Shown: positions 1 through 12,573 of the stretch, in pieces
How positions within the stretch are numbered: the stretch's first letter is position 1
Layout of the letters: each line of letters begins with the position of its first letter
Origin: Elysia crispata
Taxonomy: Eukaryota > Mollusca > Gastropoda > Plakobranchidae
Assembly (NCBI GenBank): GCA_033675545.1
Contig: JAWDGP010004560.1
Coordinates: 56,001-120,000, forward strand
Length of the DNA: 64,000 nt
Reading direction: 5' to 3'
Program-made: the position numbers and the translations under genes
Notes under the pieces: generated by a model
Told to the model about the DNA's origin: nothing
The model's database searches: none
What the model saw: the letters and a program-made list of their open reading frames with translations, nothing else

Positions 1-4
1 TGAG

Positions 5-178
5 CCAGTATACATCTGATGGGAATAATAAGATGTTTATTAATATAATTTCTCAAAACCAAGTATAGAAGACACATTTATATTATTTTTCCAGTATACA
101 TTTGATGGGAATAAAAGATGATTATTAATATGATTTCTCAAAACCAATTATAGAAGACACATTTATATTATTTTTCTT
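5..178. repeat. Direct duplication, about 87 bp, two copies
   Basis: Two adjacent copies begin at CCAGTATACAT and share the block ending ACACATTTATATTATTTTT. They differ by a few substitutions and small indels. The second copy runs directly into a pyrimidine-rich stretch ending in CAG at 179-181, which could serve as a splice acceptor for the open frame that follows. No gene is recognised here. Confidence 0.8.
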
Positions 179-181
179 CAG

Positions 182-766
182 ACTTTGGAGGAACTGGACC
201 CTCTGTTTGCAAAGCTGGTAGAAGGCTCACAACACCAGGCTCCAAATCTGGGAAAACGTCCACATAGCGAGATAACACCACTTGCAAAATGTTCGCACAA
301 CCAAGATGCCAAATTTGCAAAACGTTCAGACAGTAAAGATCCCAAGCTTCCAAAATGTTCAGACAGTCAGGATACCAAGCTTGCAAATTGTTCAGATAGT
401 CAGGATTCCAAGCTTGCAAAATGTTCAAACAGTCAGGTTCCCAAGCTTGCAAATTATTCAGACAGTCAGGATTTCAAGCTTGCAAAACGTTCAGACAGTC
501 AGGATCCCAAGCTTGCAAATTATTCAGACAGTCAGGATTCCAAGCTTGCAAAACGTTCAGACAGTCAGGATCCCAAGTTTGCAAAATGTTCAAGCAGGCA
601 GAATTCTGCGAAGTGTTCATACAGCCAGACTGAAAATCGGCCAAAATGGTTAAACAGCCTGGACAAATTTCTTGCAAAACGCTCACACAACCAGGCTAGA
701 AATCTGGCAGGATGTCAAATTGGCAAAACTTTCAGTCAGCCAGCCTGCAAAATAATTTGACAAAAC
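182..766 (+). repeat. 33-bp minisatellite, open in frame (11-residue repeat)
   Basis: Units of 33 bp encode an 11-residue pattern, KLAKCSDSQDP and variants, best preserved between about 280 and 600. The frame is open from the possible acceptor at 181 to a stop at 758-760. Because 33 is a multiple of three, any stop-free unit gives a long open frame, and other frames and the minus strand are open too, so openness is weak evidence of coding. It could be a repeat-encoding exon of an upstream gene. I see no signal peptide, known domain or start context that would decide this, and a non-coding minisatellite is at least as likely. Confidence 0.7.
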
Positions 767-1386
767 GTACCGACAGGCAGGATGCCAAAATTGCAACACT
801 CTCAGTCTTTCAGCCAACAAACCAGGAAAAATGTTCGGACAGGCAGGATGCCAAAATTGCAACACTCTCAGTCTTTCAGCCAACAAACCAGGAAAAATGT
901 TCGGACAGGCAGGATGCCAAAATTGCAACACTCTCAGTCTTTCAGCCAACAAACCAGGAAAAATGTTCGGACAAGCAGGATGCCAAAATTGCAACTCTCA
1001 GTCTTTCAGCCAACAAACCAGGAAAAATGTTCGGACAGGCAGGATGCCAAAATTGCAAAACTCTCAGTCTTTCAGCCAACAAACCAGGAAAAATGTTCGG
1101 ACAGGCAGGATGCCAAAATTGCAACACTCTCAGTCTTTCAGCCAACAAACCAGGAAAAATGTTCGGACAGGCAGGATGCCAAAATTGCAACACTCTCAGT
1201 CTTTCAGCCAACAAACCAGGAAAAATGTTCGGACAGGCAGGATGCCAAAATTGCAACACTCTCAGTCTTTCAGCCAACAAACCAGGAAAAATGTTCGGAC
1301 AGGCAGGATGTCAAAATTGCAACACTGTCTGGTAGCCAGCCTATAAACCTGGCAAAACGTTTAAAGCGTCAGAATATCAAGCACTG
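767..1386 (+). repeat. 65-bp minisatellite, about nine copies
   Basis: A 65-bp unit containing ATGTTCGGACAGGCAGGATG and CTTTCAGCCAACAAACCAGG repeats about nine times. One copy near 990 lacks two bases (GCAACTCTC instead of GCAACACTCTC). The first half of the unit translates like the preceding 33-bp repeat (KCSDRQDAKIA), and the second half looks like a diverged 32-bp partner. The array therefore seems to be a dimerised derivative of the 33-bp repeat. Since 65 is not a multiple of three, the frame rotates from copy to copy, yet all three + frames stay open. Confidence 0.85.
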
Positions 1387-1403
1387 ATGGATGATGGATG
1401 ATC

Positions 1404-1576
1404 AAGTGATGGATGATGGAAACTTTCTCACTCCTTACCCATCGCAACCTCGCTTTCAGTTTCTCCAGTGTGTTCACATATTTCGTAGAATTCACGGTGT
1501 TGCCTTGTTCCAAAAATTCTGTGTGAACCACACCCTCACTGCCCCAAAAGATCGTGAGAAGCACCATCATCCATCA
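1404..1576 (-). pseudogene. Inverted segment of the mariner transposase
   Basis: The minus strand here encodes the transposase section that should lie just upstream of HHDNARPH: residues TIFWGSEGVVHTEFL, then NSTKYVNTLEKLKARLR and VRSEKVSIIHH. It is reversed relative to the C-terminal section. The 14-mer CCATCATCCATCAC occurs at 1563-1576 and its reverse complement at 1404-1417, so short inverted repeats bound the flipped block. This is a local inversion after insertion or during truncation; the copy cannot make transposase. Confidence 0.85.
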
Positions 1577-1874
1577 CGACAACGCTCGCCCTCACACAAG
1601 TTTGGAAACTCGCACGGCTTTAGATCGTTTAGGCCTCCGGACATTACCGCACCCGCCTTATAGCCCAGATCTTGCTCCGAGCGATTTCTTCCTTTTTCCA
1701 AAACTCAAGGATTACCTCAAGGGCAACCGTTACGAGACAGACGAAGATGTGAAGAATGCTGTTCTTTCTTGGTGCAGAGACAAGACTTCTGACTTCTTCG
1801 CTGACGGCATCCAACAGGTCGTCCGTCGGTGGCGGCTCTGTATCGAGCGGGACGGTGATTATGTTGAAAAATGA
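1563..1874 (+). pseudogene. Mariner transposase, C-terminal part
   Basis: An open frame of about 100 codons encodes the RNase H-like C-terminal part with two of three catalytic acidic residues: D in HHDNARPH and D in APSD, with the PHPPYSPDLAP signature between them. It ends in RWRLCIERDGDYVEK. This part has no frameshift or stop, so the copy may be fairly young despite truncation. It is inactive, as the N-terminal helix-turn-helix domains and first aspartate are missing or displaced. Confidence 0.9.
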
Positions 1875-1990
1875 TATGTCATCTGGTGCTAAATAAAATG
1901 ACCTTTCATTTGGTGTAAGTATCATTTGTTTGTCTTCATTATTTCCAAAGTTATGGACTTGGAGGCAAAACTTATCAATATGCCCTCGTA

Positions 1991-4250
1991 CTTCCCTTGA
2001 AACACCATTACATATAATTTCTTTTTAAGTAGTGTGGCTATCGTAAACTACTTTGTGGTAAGGAATTTCGAATTGTTTGATTTCTTTTAAAGAAGCCCTT
2101 AAAAGTAAGCTTTAAATATAATATTGCTGTGACTATAACAAACATCTTAGTAAACAATTTAATTTTTTGACCCTCTAAGTGACGCAAAGAAAATGTATTT
2201 TAGATCATCTATCAATAATTCCACTTTATTTTTCATACACATTTCCCTCATTTTAAAGATAGTTGCTTATTAAGTCACTTTTGGAACTTTTATCAATTTC
2301 CATCCCATATTTTGTTTTGAAATAACTTCTTCAAGACTTACGAGAGGAATTATCACGTACCTTAATATTATAAGAAGAACGTGCATTTCGACCTCTTGTG
2401 ATAATCACTTAGAGCAATTTACTTTTATCAAAATGTTTTTCGGATAATTTCTATTTTTAACGAATAGAGTAATTTTATTCTCTCTGTGATCATCCCTTGT
2501 AGATATCACATAACTAAGCAGTTGTTATATTCTCAGTCCGTTAATGAACTTCACATAGGTTACTAAAAGAATTTTGCTTTGCTGTCATTACCTCTGTACG
2601 CAATAGTTAAAATCTGTGATAATTGTTTTCAATGTACACAAATATCTATATTTTCGCAATTCATTTTTAAAAGTCCAGAAACAAACATTATTTGATCTGC
2701 ATCTATGTACCAAATTAAGATAAGAAATTTTGACTTTTGTGATATAAAAAGGGCTTTATCATGTTATGTTTTTATGATTTTAGAAACAGCCTATGAAACA
2801 GCTTTTTAATTTTTTCTTGATGTTAAGTACTACATTTACGGCCTATTACCAATGGTTACTCTCATTTTTTTTATACAAATGTACATCGCCTTCAAGGTTT
2901 TTTTCAGCTAACACAATAAAGCTACAAGCTTATCAAAATTTTTGATAAGCCATATCATCCTAAAGACTTACATAGAATATTTTCACCAACGTTATTTTAT
3001 AAGATTATGTTAAGCTACTAGAAATGTAGGTTTGTCATATAAACCATTTGAAATATCTGCCACCATGCGTTTTAATCTCGATGGACGGCAGATAGCTCTG
3101 CCACTGCTTCAGTTAAAACAATGTAAGTCAATCAATGGACTGGACATCTGTTGTTTGGTTTGAAGCATATCTGAAAGGTTCTATCCTAGGTTGGTGGTAA
3201 GCCATCGCCATTCCTTCGTATTTTTTTTTATAACTTTATGAACTAAGAAACATGAGTTTCGGAGCATGAATAATTTGTTCTTTTAAGAAAGCGAGCAACA
3301 TTTGTTTATTGAAACAAATGAAAAAAAATGTCTGAAATGTCTGAAATTTTGATATGTAACGTAAACCTTTTGTTTTTAGACACTTGTTTAGATAAATATA
3401 TTTTTATCACTCGAATTGGATTGCTACCATTTCCAATCTCTCCGACACACAAACCACATAACTTCCACCACCCTGGTCCATGATGAAAAGAAAACATGCC
3501 CATCTTAATAATATGAAAGTTTAAATAAATTTTTATTTTTTTATAATGTACTTTTGTAAAGAGCAAAAAATTTGTTCTTAGATAATTTTAAGTGCACTGC
3601 TGAAATTCTGACCGGAGAACGAAATGTCCTTTTTATATTTTTCTAATATACTTTTGCCAAATTTAAAAAAAAATAGTATGAGATTTCTAAAAATTTTCAT
3701 GCCATACTATATATCGTGAATTGAAGGAAGGTAAGAAAATTAACAAAGCAAGAGATTACATATATCTTGTTGGTTAATTAAATATCGTATGGGTTTTTGT
3801 AAATAAAAAATGGACTTGGGTTTTTACAATGCATAAAACTGTACTTATCTGTTGAACTTAGAATGTTTCATTGTAAAAAATCTCTTTTTCAAAAGCTGTT
3901 TGCTCTGTTAAAAAAAATTGACTCAATATCTATCTGTACACAAGATTATTAATTCACACCACTTTTGTTAAAGCTTGCATTATTGATCTATAACATGCAC
4001 TTGTTTATGAAAATAAAATACTGGCTGGACTTAAATTATTGTTTATTGACTTATGTTGTAAGAGGAAGAAAGTATGTGACGTTAATGTTCATTCTTCTGG
4101 TGTTTGAAAGTTTTCTTGGAAAGATAAGTTTTGATCGTTAATTTCACCTCATTCAGTTTAACAAAACCCAGATACTGAACCACCAAGAAATTGTACAAGT
4201 TCAGCATTAATATTTTAAGGACTCGCTGACCGGCGGTGGGATAATAATAA
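1991..4250. other. AT-rich unique DNA, no gene seen
   Basis: Strongly AT-rich sequence with stops in all frames. The one notable detail is a perfect 23-bp palindrome (11-bp arms, one central base) at 2928-2950, sequence GCTTATCAAAA on the left arm. No splice-bounded open frame is evident. Confidence 0.6.
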
Positions 4251-4251
4251 T

Positions 4252-4414
4252 TATTATGACGATGATGATGATGATGATGATGATAATGATGACAACAACG
4301 ACGATGAGGTTGAAAGGGAATTTGACAATGATGATAATGATGTTACGATCATGTAATGATGATGATTGTGATGATGATGATAATGATGATGATCATGATC
4401 AGATTCAAGATGAC

Positions 4415-4464
<50 letters not shown>

Positions 4465-4502
4465 GGTTGAGGATGATGATTACGATGATGATGATGATGA
4501 TG

Positions 4503-4536
<34 letters not shown>

Positions 4537-4565
4537 CATGATCATCAAGATGCTTATGATGAAAA
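4252..4565. repeat. GAT/ATG trinucleotide microsatellite
   Basis: Imperfect ATG/GAT triplets with GAC, AAT and CATGATC interruptions. The Met- and Asp-rich frames are translations of the triplet repeat. Confidence 0.95.
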
Positions 4566-5510
4566 TGATATTGTTGACAAAATAGGTATTTCTATGATCA
4601 TAAACAAGAACCACATAGATTCACTTAGAATTTTGTCATAAGGTCCGTTATGGGAAGAGGTTTATAATATTGATGAAAGTGGTCCCTTGTCAAAAGTAAA
4701 AGAAAAAAAAACAACAACTTAACAGCCGCAGCAACAACAAAAACAAATACAACAAAAAAAAAACCAACCAGCAAACAATCTATATAAACATTTTCTTTGA
4801 AGTTTACTTTTATGGCATGAAAATGTGTACAACGTTAGTTAGTTAGCTTCTTCAATGTAAAATCGCAAAAAGCAACACTTTTTTTAGAGTCTGGAATCTA
4901 AAATATAGCAGTATCAGTGATGGAAACTCACAGGAAAATACGAATTAATTTAAAATCTTCTTTGAAAATTAGTTATGCAATTCTACCAGTGACAGTTAAT
5001 CTAGAACATAAATTGAGTTCTGGTCTAAATTTTGAATTTTTCAGTGTCAGTGGGGAAAAAACAACTCTAAAAGATAGGAAAATCGATTTTCAAATTGTGA
5101 TTAAAGACGGCTTCGGGTGACAGACAACAGCCAGAATTTTGCGTATCCTACACAACCCCAAACTTACAAACCATGACAATGGCAGTAGCCCAGAGATATT
5201 TAAAAATCTCCTCTGAAAACAAAAGGACATCTACTTTCAAATGCGAAACTTATTTTGAAATGAACCAATCACAAGTTTCTTCAAACTCAATATAATGCTC
5301 GTAAATAGATTGAACGTTGATTTTTCGCTGTTTTGAATGATCATTCTCAGTCGTCTCTTATACTATTTTATGATTAAATTGAGATAAAAAAAATCACCAA
5401 CTTCATCTTCTTAAAAAAAGGAGAATAGAGCTAATAAAAACAACATTTATTAAACTTTGATCTGTTGTACAAAAATGACAACGATATAAACTAAATCTGT
5501 TGGCGCGCGC
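4566..5510. other. AT-rich DNA, no gene seen
   Basis: Includes a CAA-rich patch near 4710-4770 and short open frames only. Nothing supports a coding or RNA gene. Confidence 0.5.
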
Positions 5511-5531
5511 AGGCGATCCTCCAGGCATTTT

Positions 5532-5820
5532 TATAAATGTAAAAAAATGTAAAGCAGTCACCAATTCGATCTCAAGTAAGACAATGAACTAAGAAAATCA
5601 ATTATGTTAGACATAGACGACGTTTCGCTTTATTAGTTTCTGTGGTAACTATACAAAACATGGGAAATAAGTTTCATTCAGGCGTTCCGCTCAACAAACA
5701 AAACACAAGTACTACACATTTCATCATTTCACACCAATGTACACTCTTGTAGAGCCAGCTTCTTTTCTCACTCAATCAACCTTTTTTCTACCTTTTCTCT
5801 CTCTTTCTTAGTCATCCTCA

Positions 5821-5879
<59 letters not shown>

Positions 5880-6330
5880 CCTCACTCTTCATCTCTCTCA
5901 AACTCCATGGGAATAATATCAACCAAAAAAAAAAGGCAATAGTGTAGCAGTGATTATGACATAATAACAAATGGCCGTAATAATGATAATAATAATTATA
6001 GCAAGAAGACGGATGGCAACAGCAACAGCAAGATAGAAATTGCTGTGTTTGCTGCTGGTGTCGGTGTTGGTGGTGAAGGTAGTATGATGATGATGATGAT
6101 GATAATGATTATTTCGACGCTGATGTGTATAGTTCTGTTTTTTGTTTTTTGCTTTTTTTTGTTTTGTTTGTTGAGCGGACGCCTGAATGAAACGTATTTC
6201 CTATGTTTTGCATAGTTACCGCAGAAGCTAATAAAGCGAAACATCGGTTATGTCTAATATAATTGTTTTTCCTAGTTCATTGTCTACTTGAGATCTAGTT
6301 GGTGACTGCTTTACATTTTTATACATTTCT
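5532..6330. mobile_element. Inverted-repeat element (foldback or MITE-like)
   Basis: Two long arms in inverted orientation: 5532-5705 and 6161-6330. The left arm contains CGTTTCGCTTTATTAG, GTTTCATTCAGGCG and TCAACAAACAAAAC. The right arm has the reverse complements with scattered differences, including a one-base indel in GGCGTTCCGC/GGCGTCCGC. The arms appear roughly 85-90 percent alike by eye. The 455-bp loop holds a CT microsatellite and no transposase. This fits a non-autonomous DNA transposon with long terminal inverted repeats. I could not identify a clear target duplication, and similarity may extend a little outside the arms. Confidence 0.75.
5823..5884. repeat. CT microsatellite
   Basis: Nearly pure CT run inside the loop of the inverted-repeat element. 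Confidence 0.95.
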
Positions 6331-6747
6331 GAAACGTCTTCGGTCACCCCTGCATTGTCACTGATCGTGTAACTTAAGCTGTATGGAGTGCTTCAAGAGT
6401 TGTGATCTAGCTTCTATAGTTCTATTAGGCATTTTATGTTTGGGTCAATGCTGGAAATTTTTGCTTTGTTTTGTATATTCAATTAGATTCTAAAAACCTG
6501 TTTTTTTTTTGTACTTAATAAGAGATGAACGAAGTAAATTTTCTCTCTCTCTAAATACGGGTAAATAGAAGCGTATTCAAGATATATTGTATACTATAAT
6601 TTAATTTAAAAAAAAAAAGATTATTAACCATAGAGTGCATAGATTTTGCGCGCATTTAAAAAAATAACTCATTACTTTAAGTAATGTTTATAGACCGCAA
6701 AAAATATGCTATTTTTTGTTAAAAAAATATCAATACCAAGGAAATAT

Positions 6748-6805
6748 TAGATCTTACTAGATCTTACTAGATCTTACTAGATCTTACTAGATCTTACTAG
6801 ATCTA
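6748..6805. repeat. 10-bp tandem repeat, five copies
   Basis: ATCTTACTAG is repeated five times without error, followed by a partial unit. Each junction creates the palindrome CTAGATC/AGATCT region. Confidence 0.95.
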
Positions 6806-7850
6806 ATACAGTTCTCCTTCCAATAATCCTGGTCTGTCGGAGTCTCACACGGGGATACGCTGCTGATGCATTTTTAATAATAATAACGAAACAGAAATAA
6901 AAAAAGAGAAAGTAATCAATAGTAACTAAAGCAGTATCAACAAGAACAGCAACAATAGCAATGGTGAGGACAACAACAACCTTAGCATCATAGTTAATAA
7001 TGTACAGAGAAAAAAATCAGAAAAAAATGCATCTTCACAAGTGCAGCAACGTTGAAAATGCTGACAGCAATATCAAACCTACAGTTTTAATAATGTGACA
7101 GCTCTAAAACTAATAGAAAAGAAAACAACTTAGCAACAACAGTGACAGAAAGAAAAGGTTTAAAAAAGCTTGCGAACTCAACAACAATAATTACGAGCAA
7201 AACTATAAAACCCACTATGACAGCCATCATCACAGTAATTACCACCACCGCAAACTTGACTTGTATAATCTATTCACTCTATGAGTCATTGTTTACTGTG
7301 AGTCGAGCTGACCAGAAACATGTCCTGTGTTCACAGATCTAGGCCTGCCCAATGCTTTCTGTTTGGTATCGCCCGCCATCCGTTGCTAGGGACGCCTTCC
7401 TTTGTTTATGTGGCCTGACCGATGCGTCAGCATACTGATGTCTTCAATATTGTATGGCGGGATCGTGATAGTCTGACAGACTTCCTAAAACTCGCGTAGA
7501 ACAGGTCTCTATGTGGCATGAGGTTTAGGAGCAGTAGGTGAGGGGGAAAAACAACAAACAAACCAAAAAAAAAAAGTAATGCATGTTTTATTGCGTTTTT
7601 CCCGTTGTGAATATTTCGTAGAAAATCTAACCCACAATTATTATTGAAAACGACAGTCAGCACGAAGACCAAGAATCACAATTGAGAAAGAGCTGTGAAA
7701 ACTGGTATGTTTACCAACCTGTGGCTTGTTTTTTCTGTTTTCCTTTACTTTACCTTTAATGTAATTATTGATTGATTCTTTTATTGGTTTCTTTTTGTTT
7801 TGTTTTGTTTTAACAATAAAAGAACCAATTATAGAATCTAAATGTAAAGT
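6806..7850. other. Unique DNA, no gene seen
   Basis: AT-rich with CAA-rich patches and a more GC-balanced stretch near 7300-7500. Open frames are below 82 codons and lack recognisable domains. Confidence 0.5.
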
Positions 7851-8174
7851 AAGAAAGAAAGAAAAAGAGAGAGAGAGAGTGAGAGAGAGAGAAAGAAAGA
7901 GAGAGATAGAGAGTGAGAGAGAGACAGAGAGAGATAGAGAGAGAGATAGAGAGTGAGAGAGAGATAGAGAGTGAGAGAGAGACAGAGAGAGAGATAGAGA
8001 GTGAGAGAGAGACAGAGAGAGATAGAGAGTGAGAGAGAGATAGAGAGTGAGAGAGCGACAGAGAGAGAGACATACAGAGAGAGAGATAGAGAGTGAGAGA
8101 GAGACAGAGAGAGAGACAGAGAGAGAGTGAGAGAGAGACAGAGAGAGATAGAGAGTGAGAGAGAGACAGAGAGA

Positions 8175-8222
<48 letters not shown>
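7851..8222. repeat. GA-rich microsatellite with GACA/GATA interruptions
   Basis: Purine-rich tract of GAGA broken by GATAGAGAGTGAGAGAGA and GACAGAGA units. Minus-strand Ser/Leu-rich frames are translations of this tract. A poly-C/CA tract follows at about 8322-8352. Confidence 0.95.
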
Positions 8223-8226
<4 letters not shown>

Positions 8227-8352
8227 TTTAATTGAACATATTGATAGAGAGGGAGGTTGTGAGACCATGAGAGCTACTTGTGATTAATTGATCCATTTGA
8301 AGGTGTGCGTCTCCCTCCCGCCCCCCCCCCCCTCCCCCCCCACACACACACA

Positions 8353-9218
8353 CTTTTTTTTACCTCCCCAGTGTGAGTCGCTGTGCTCCAGGTCCGTCCC
8401 CTACACACGTTCACACGTAGTGGACTGTGATCACAGCTGCGGAGATTAAGACACCCCCCCTCCCCACGGCCCGGCACGCCTCTCTCTGACTGTCTTTCTG
8501 TTGTCTCGCGTGTGTGGGAGTGAGTGACGAGGCAAGCTGAGAGATTTGAGCATGTTCGCCTTTTACTTTGTTATTATCATTATTGATATACGTAGTGTTG
8601 ATTGATTACGAACTCCGTAATAAAAACGTTTATATGGGTACACTAAGAGCAAACACTGCTTCTGTATTACATCTTTTAAACGATTGGGCTATATGGATTA
8701 CCTCAGCATGGGTCTCAACTTGTAGGAAATTCTAAGCGCACGGTATTGGAAGAATTTCTCTTCGTATCTACATTAATGTGTGATAACTTCAATAAGGAAC
8801 GTTATTTTTGGTTTAATCAGAGATTTAATTATGGTGATTACTATTACTAAAACTTGAATACAGAAAATGATTGTTTGTTATTTCTGTATAAAAAGTGAGA
8901 CACTTGCTAGAAAAACGTAAGCTTCTTATCCCAGTTTTCCACTAAAATTGATCTAATTTGAGTTCTGTGTGATATGGAAGGCAGATGTTTCATCTTTAAA
9001 CAAGGGGAAATTAAACATGATTTTTACGCAATAATTCTTCCACCTAGAATTTTTGTCCGAGTGATTACAAGGAATCTCAAGGAAATAAAAATAAACTTTA
9101 ATAAACGTAAAAAATGTATTGTCAACACCACGTAAGTTTTCTGGAGACCGTTATACGGTGTCTGTCTATTAAGTTGACAACATGGCTGATTATGTAGAAT
9201 CCGACTCTAATATTAAAT
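8353..9218. other. Unique DNA, no gene seen
   Basis: Mostly AT-rich after a GC-balanced start. No splice-bounded or domain-bearing frame was found. Confidence 0.45.
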
Positions 9219-9289
9219 GATCTAGCCAGGGGTCGAACCTGGATCGCCTTGTTATTTCAACGCTCTAACAAGTAAGCTATCTCAATCCA
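9219..9289 (-). repeat. tRNA-like sequence, probable SINE head or tRNA pseudogene
   Basis: Read on the minus strand, it shows a pol III A-box-like TAGCTTACTTGTTAGAG and a good B box GGTTCGACCC within a perfect T-arm (CCAGG, 7-base loop, CCTGG). The acceptor stem does not pair and the anticodon stem is poor, so a functional tRNA is unlikely. A tRNA-derived SINE or pseudogene fits better. Confidence 0.55.
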
Positions 9290-9675
9290 ATAAAAAAAAA
9301 TTCCATCGTGAGGTGCTTGAATATTGGAAGTTTTTATAAAGTTGAACGTATCGTAGCAAACTAATCATATTTATGCTTGTGGACTTTCGATTGGTTAAAG
9401 AGTGAAGATTATTTCTGCTTGGAAGAATTAGGAATCTATTTCTTTCAGAAATCAAGTACCTTTGTACTTCGCAGTTTTGTAGAAATTTTTTTAAAAACGT
9501 AATTTGATTTGTTATAAAGAAAAATGCATCTCTCTAGCCCAAATAAACATTGTATGAAGTGTTTCCGGAAAATGAAGGATCACTTTATCTTTACTTAATT
9601 TACACCAAAGATAGCGTTCGATGATTTTATCTCTCACTGCGTCATAGTGTGTCTGCTAAACAAAAGATACTTGGT

Positions 9676-9757
9676 CAGATTCGAACCATCAGCTGATTAA
9701 CCATAGATCATCTTGCATATGAAGCGGGCACTCCAGCGACTGAGCTGCTATCTGATT
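9676..9757 (-). repeat. Degenerate tRNA-derived SINE-like sequence
   Basis: On the minus strand an A-box-like TAGCAGCTCAGTCGCTGGAG is followed about 50 bases later by a B box GGTTCGAATC. The spacing suits a tRNA-derived SINE promoter. The body and tail are not clear. Confidence 0.45.
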
Positions 9758-10910
9758 TACAACTGCCCATGGGTGTTGGGAGATGAGGGTGAGAACAGGC
9801 TGCCACTTCATCGATACAGCTAGTTGTTTCTGTCTCAGTGTGTGGCCGCGTGGCTGTGTTTTTACCGGTGTGTGGCTGTGTGGCTGTGTTTACACTAATC
9901 AATATCGCCCCGTGTATGGGTTTGATAAAGCATGGCCAGGTGAATCTCGAGAAGAGACCCAGAGATAACAGGCAGGAGGACACTCGACCGTGATAGCAGT
10001 CCATAGTGAGGAGTGCTTTCTGAGAAGCCAACCACTGCGTGCTTCATGGCATGCACTACAAGTATTGTTTTAACAGTAAATAATGTGTGTGGATAATTCT
10101 ACTGGTGCTCAATGGCTCCAGGTTTTAAAACGCAAGGATAAATACAATCAGTTTTATGGTAGAAGTATGTGATGTTTATATCTATTTTCGTAAGTTGGAA
10201 TCGGCAGTTGATTTCTTTATTTTGAATATGACCTTTTTGTTTAGCTTTGCTTACTAATAATAGATATTCATCTTGGCATTTTCAAGTGAAAAAAAGAAGA
10301 AAAAAAGCAGAGCGGTGGAAATAGTTTGATGGTTTAATTAATCTAGTGCTTGTGTCAAGTTTTTGAGACTGATAGTTAAAGGTGACCAAGTTTCCAAAAG
10401 CTGTAATAATTAACATCAAAGTCTTATATTTTGTATTGATCGCAAATTTATTTTTTTTAACTTTCCAGACCAGAGTAAAGAGGGTGATGGCAATTTTCTT
10501 TTCTACTAAAAAATTAAAATCTACTAATGTTTAATTTTATATTTTCGCAAAGATAAAAAGTCAAAAATTATAATGAGCTAAGGAAGCAACCTGTGACAAC
10601 ATAAAATAATTTGGTTATTTTGTGTTTCTTGAATACTCTCATTCGGCTCATTATCTACTAGACTGTGTAATGATAACAGGCTGCTGAAAATACCACACTT
10701 GGTTAGAGAATATTGGTAGAGCAAAATATTAAATAACAGCAATTTTTTTATAACTATACTTGTTATCAAACCTATTTTTATATTTAATTTTGAACAGTCA
10801 AATTTGAAAATGTTGAAGAGAATTCAGCGAAAATGTATTAGATAAATGTACAAGGGAAAAAACGACTAGAATAACGATTTTCTATTTTTTTATGTGCTCC
10901 AAATAAATGT
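9758..10910. other. Unique DNA, no gene seen
   Basis: A GC-balanced stretch (about 9760-10040) with a TGTGTGGCTGTG micro-duplication is followed by AT-rich sequence. A 107-codon minus-strand frame crosses the first part but shows no domain or splice structure. Confidence 0.4.
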
Positions 10911-10927
10911 TTCGGTTTATATATTTA

Positions 10928-12320
<1,393 letters not shown>

Positions 12321-12573
12321 ATGATGCCTCGACAGCGGGCAAAAAACACGACATCGTGTCTGCCCATCTCATGTCCATTACTACCACCACCATCATCATC
12401 ATTATTGACCAGGACACAACCACCGCATGTGCCTCGCCCTCGACGACCGGCGCCGCTACTATTGCTGCTGCTGCTGTCTACAACCCTCGTGGTGTGTCTG
12501 TCAACATTCCCAGCCGTGCAGGGGCAGACAACTACGCCGCTTCAATCAACCTTCAGGCAGCTGCAGACCTTAG
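12321..12573 (+). CDS. Giant Ser/Thr-rich transmembrane protein, exon 1 (signal peptide)
   Basis: First coding exon. It starts at a double ATG with an in-frame TAA twelve bases upstream, so the start is well bounded. The product begins with a proline- and serine-rich N-region of about 44 residues ending RRPAP. A hydrophobic core (LLLLLLLSTTLVVCLSTF) follows, then a small-residue cleavage context, AVQG before QTTTP. This is a signal peptide with an unusually long N-region. The donor (CCTTAG, then GTAGGA) leaves one base of a codon. Joined to exon 2 this gives alanine and the frame continues. The intron is about 12.6 kb. Upstream untranslated exons may exist. The next residues (QTTTPLQST) already show the Thr-rich ectodomain style. 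Confidence 0.85.

Larger units (their letters stand above)
1388..1990 (+). mobile_element. Mariner (Tc1/mariner, DD34D) remnant, 5'-truncated with internal inversion
   Basis: The 3' half of a mariner transposon. The + strand encodes the end of the catalytic domain (HHDNARPHTS, then HPPYSPDLAPSDFFLFP). Exactly 34 residues lie between the second and third catalytic aspartates, the mariner DD34D spacing. The coding end resembles other mariners (GDYVEK, stop at 1872-1874). Downstream, the last 30 bases read on the minus strand as TACGAGGGCATATTGATAAG, a mariner-type terminal repeat ending on a TA target dinucleotide. The 5' end, DNA-binding domain and first catalytic aspartate are absent. The element directly abuts the minisatellite. 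Confidence 0.88.

Noticed and set aside
1391-1663. 90-residue + strand frame over the left part of the mariner remnant
   Set aside because: The true transposase reading here is on the minus strand because the segment is inverted.
9219-9289. Functional tRNA gene
   Set aside because: Acceptor stem does not pair and the anticodon stem is weak; only the T-arm and promoter boxes are convincing.
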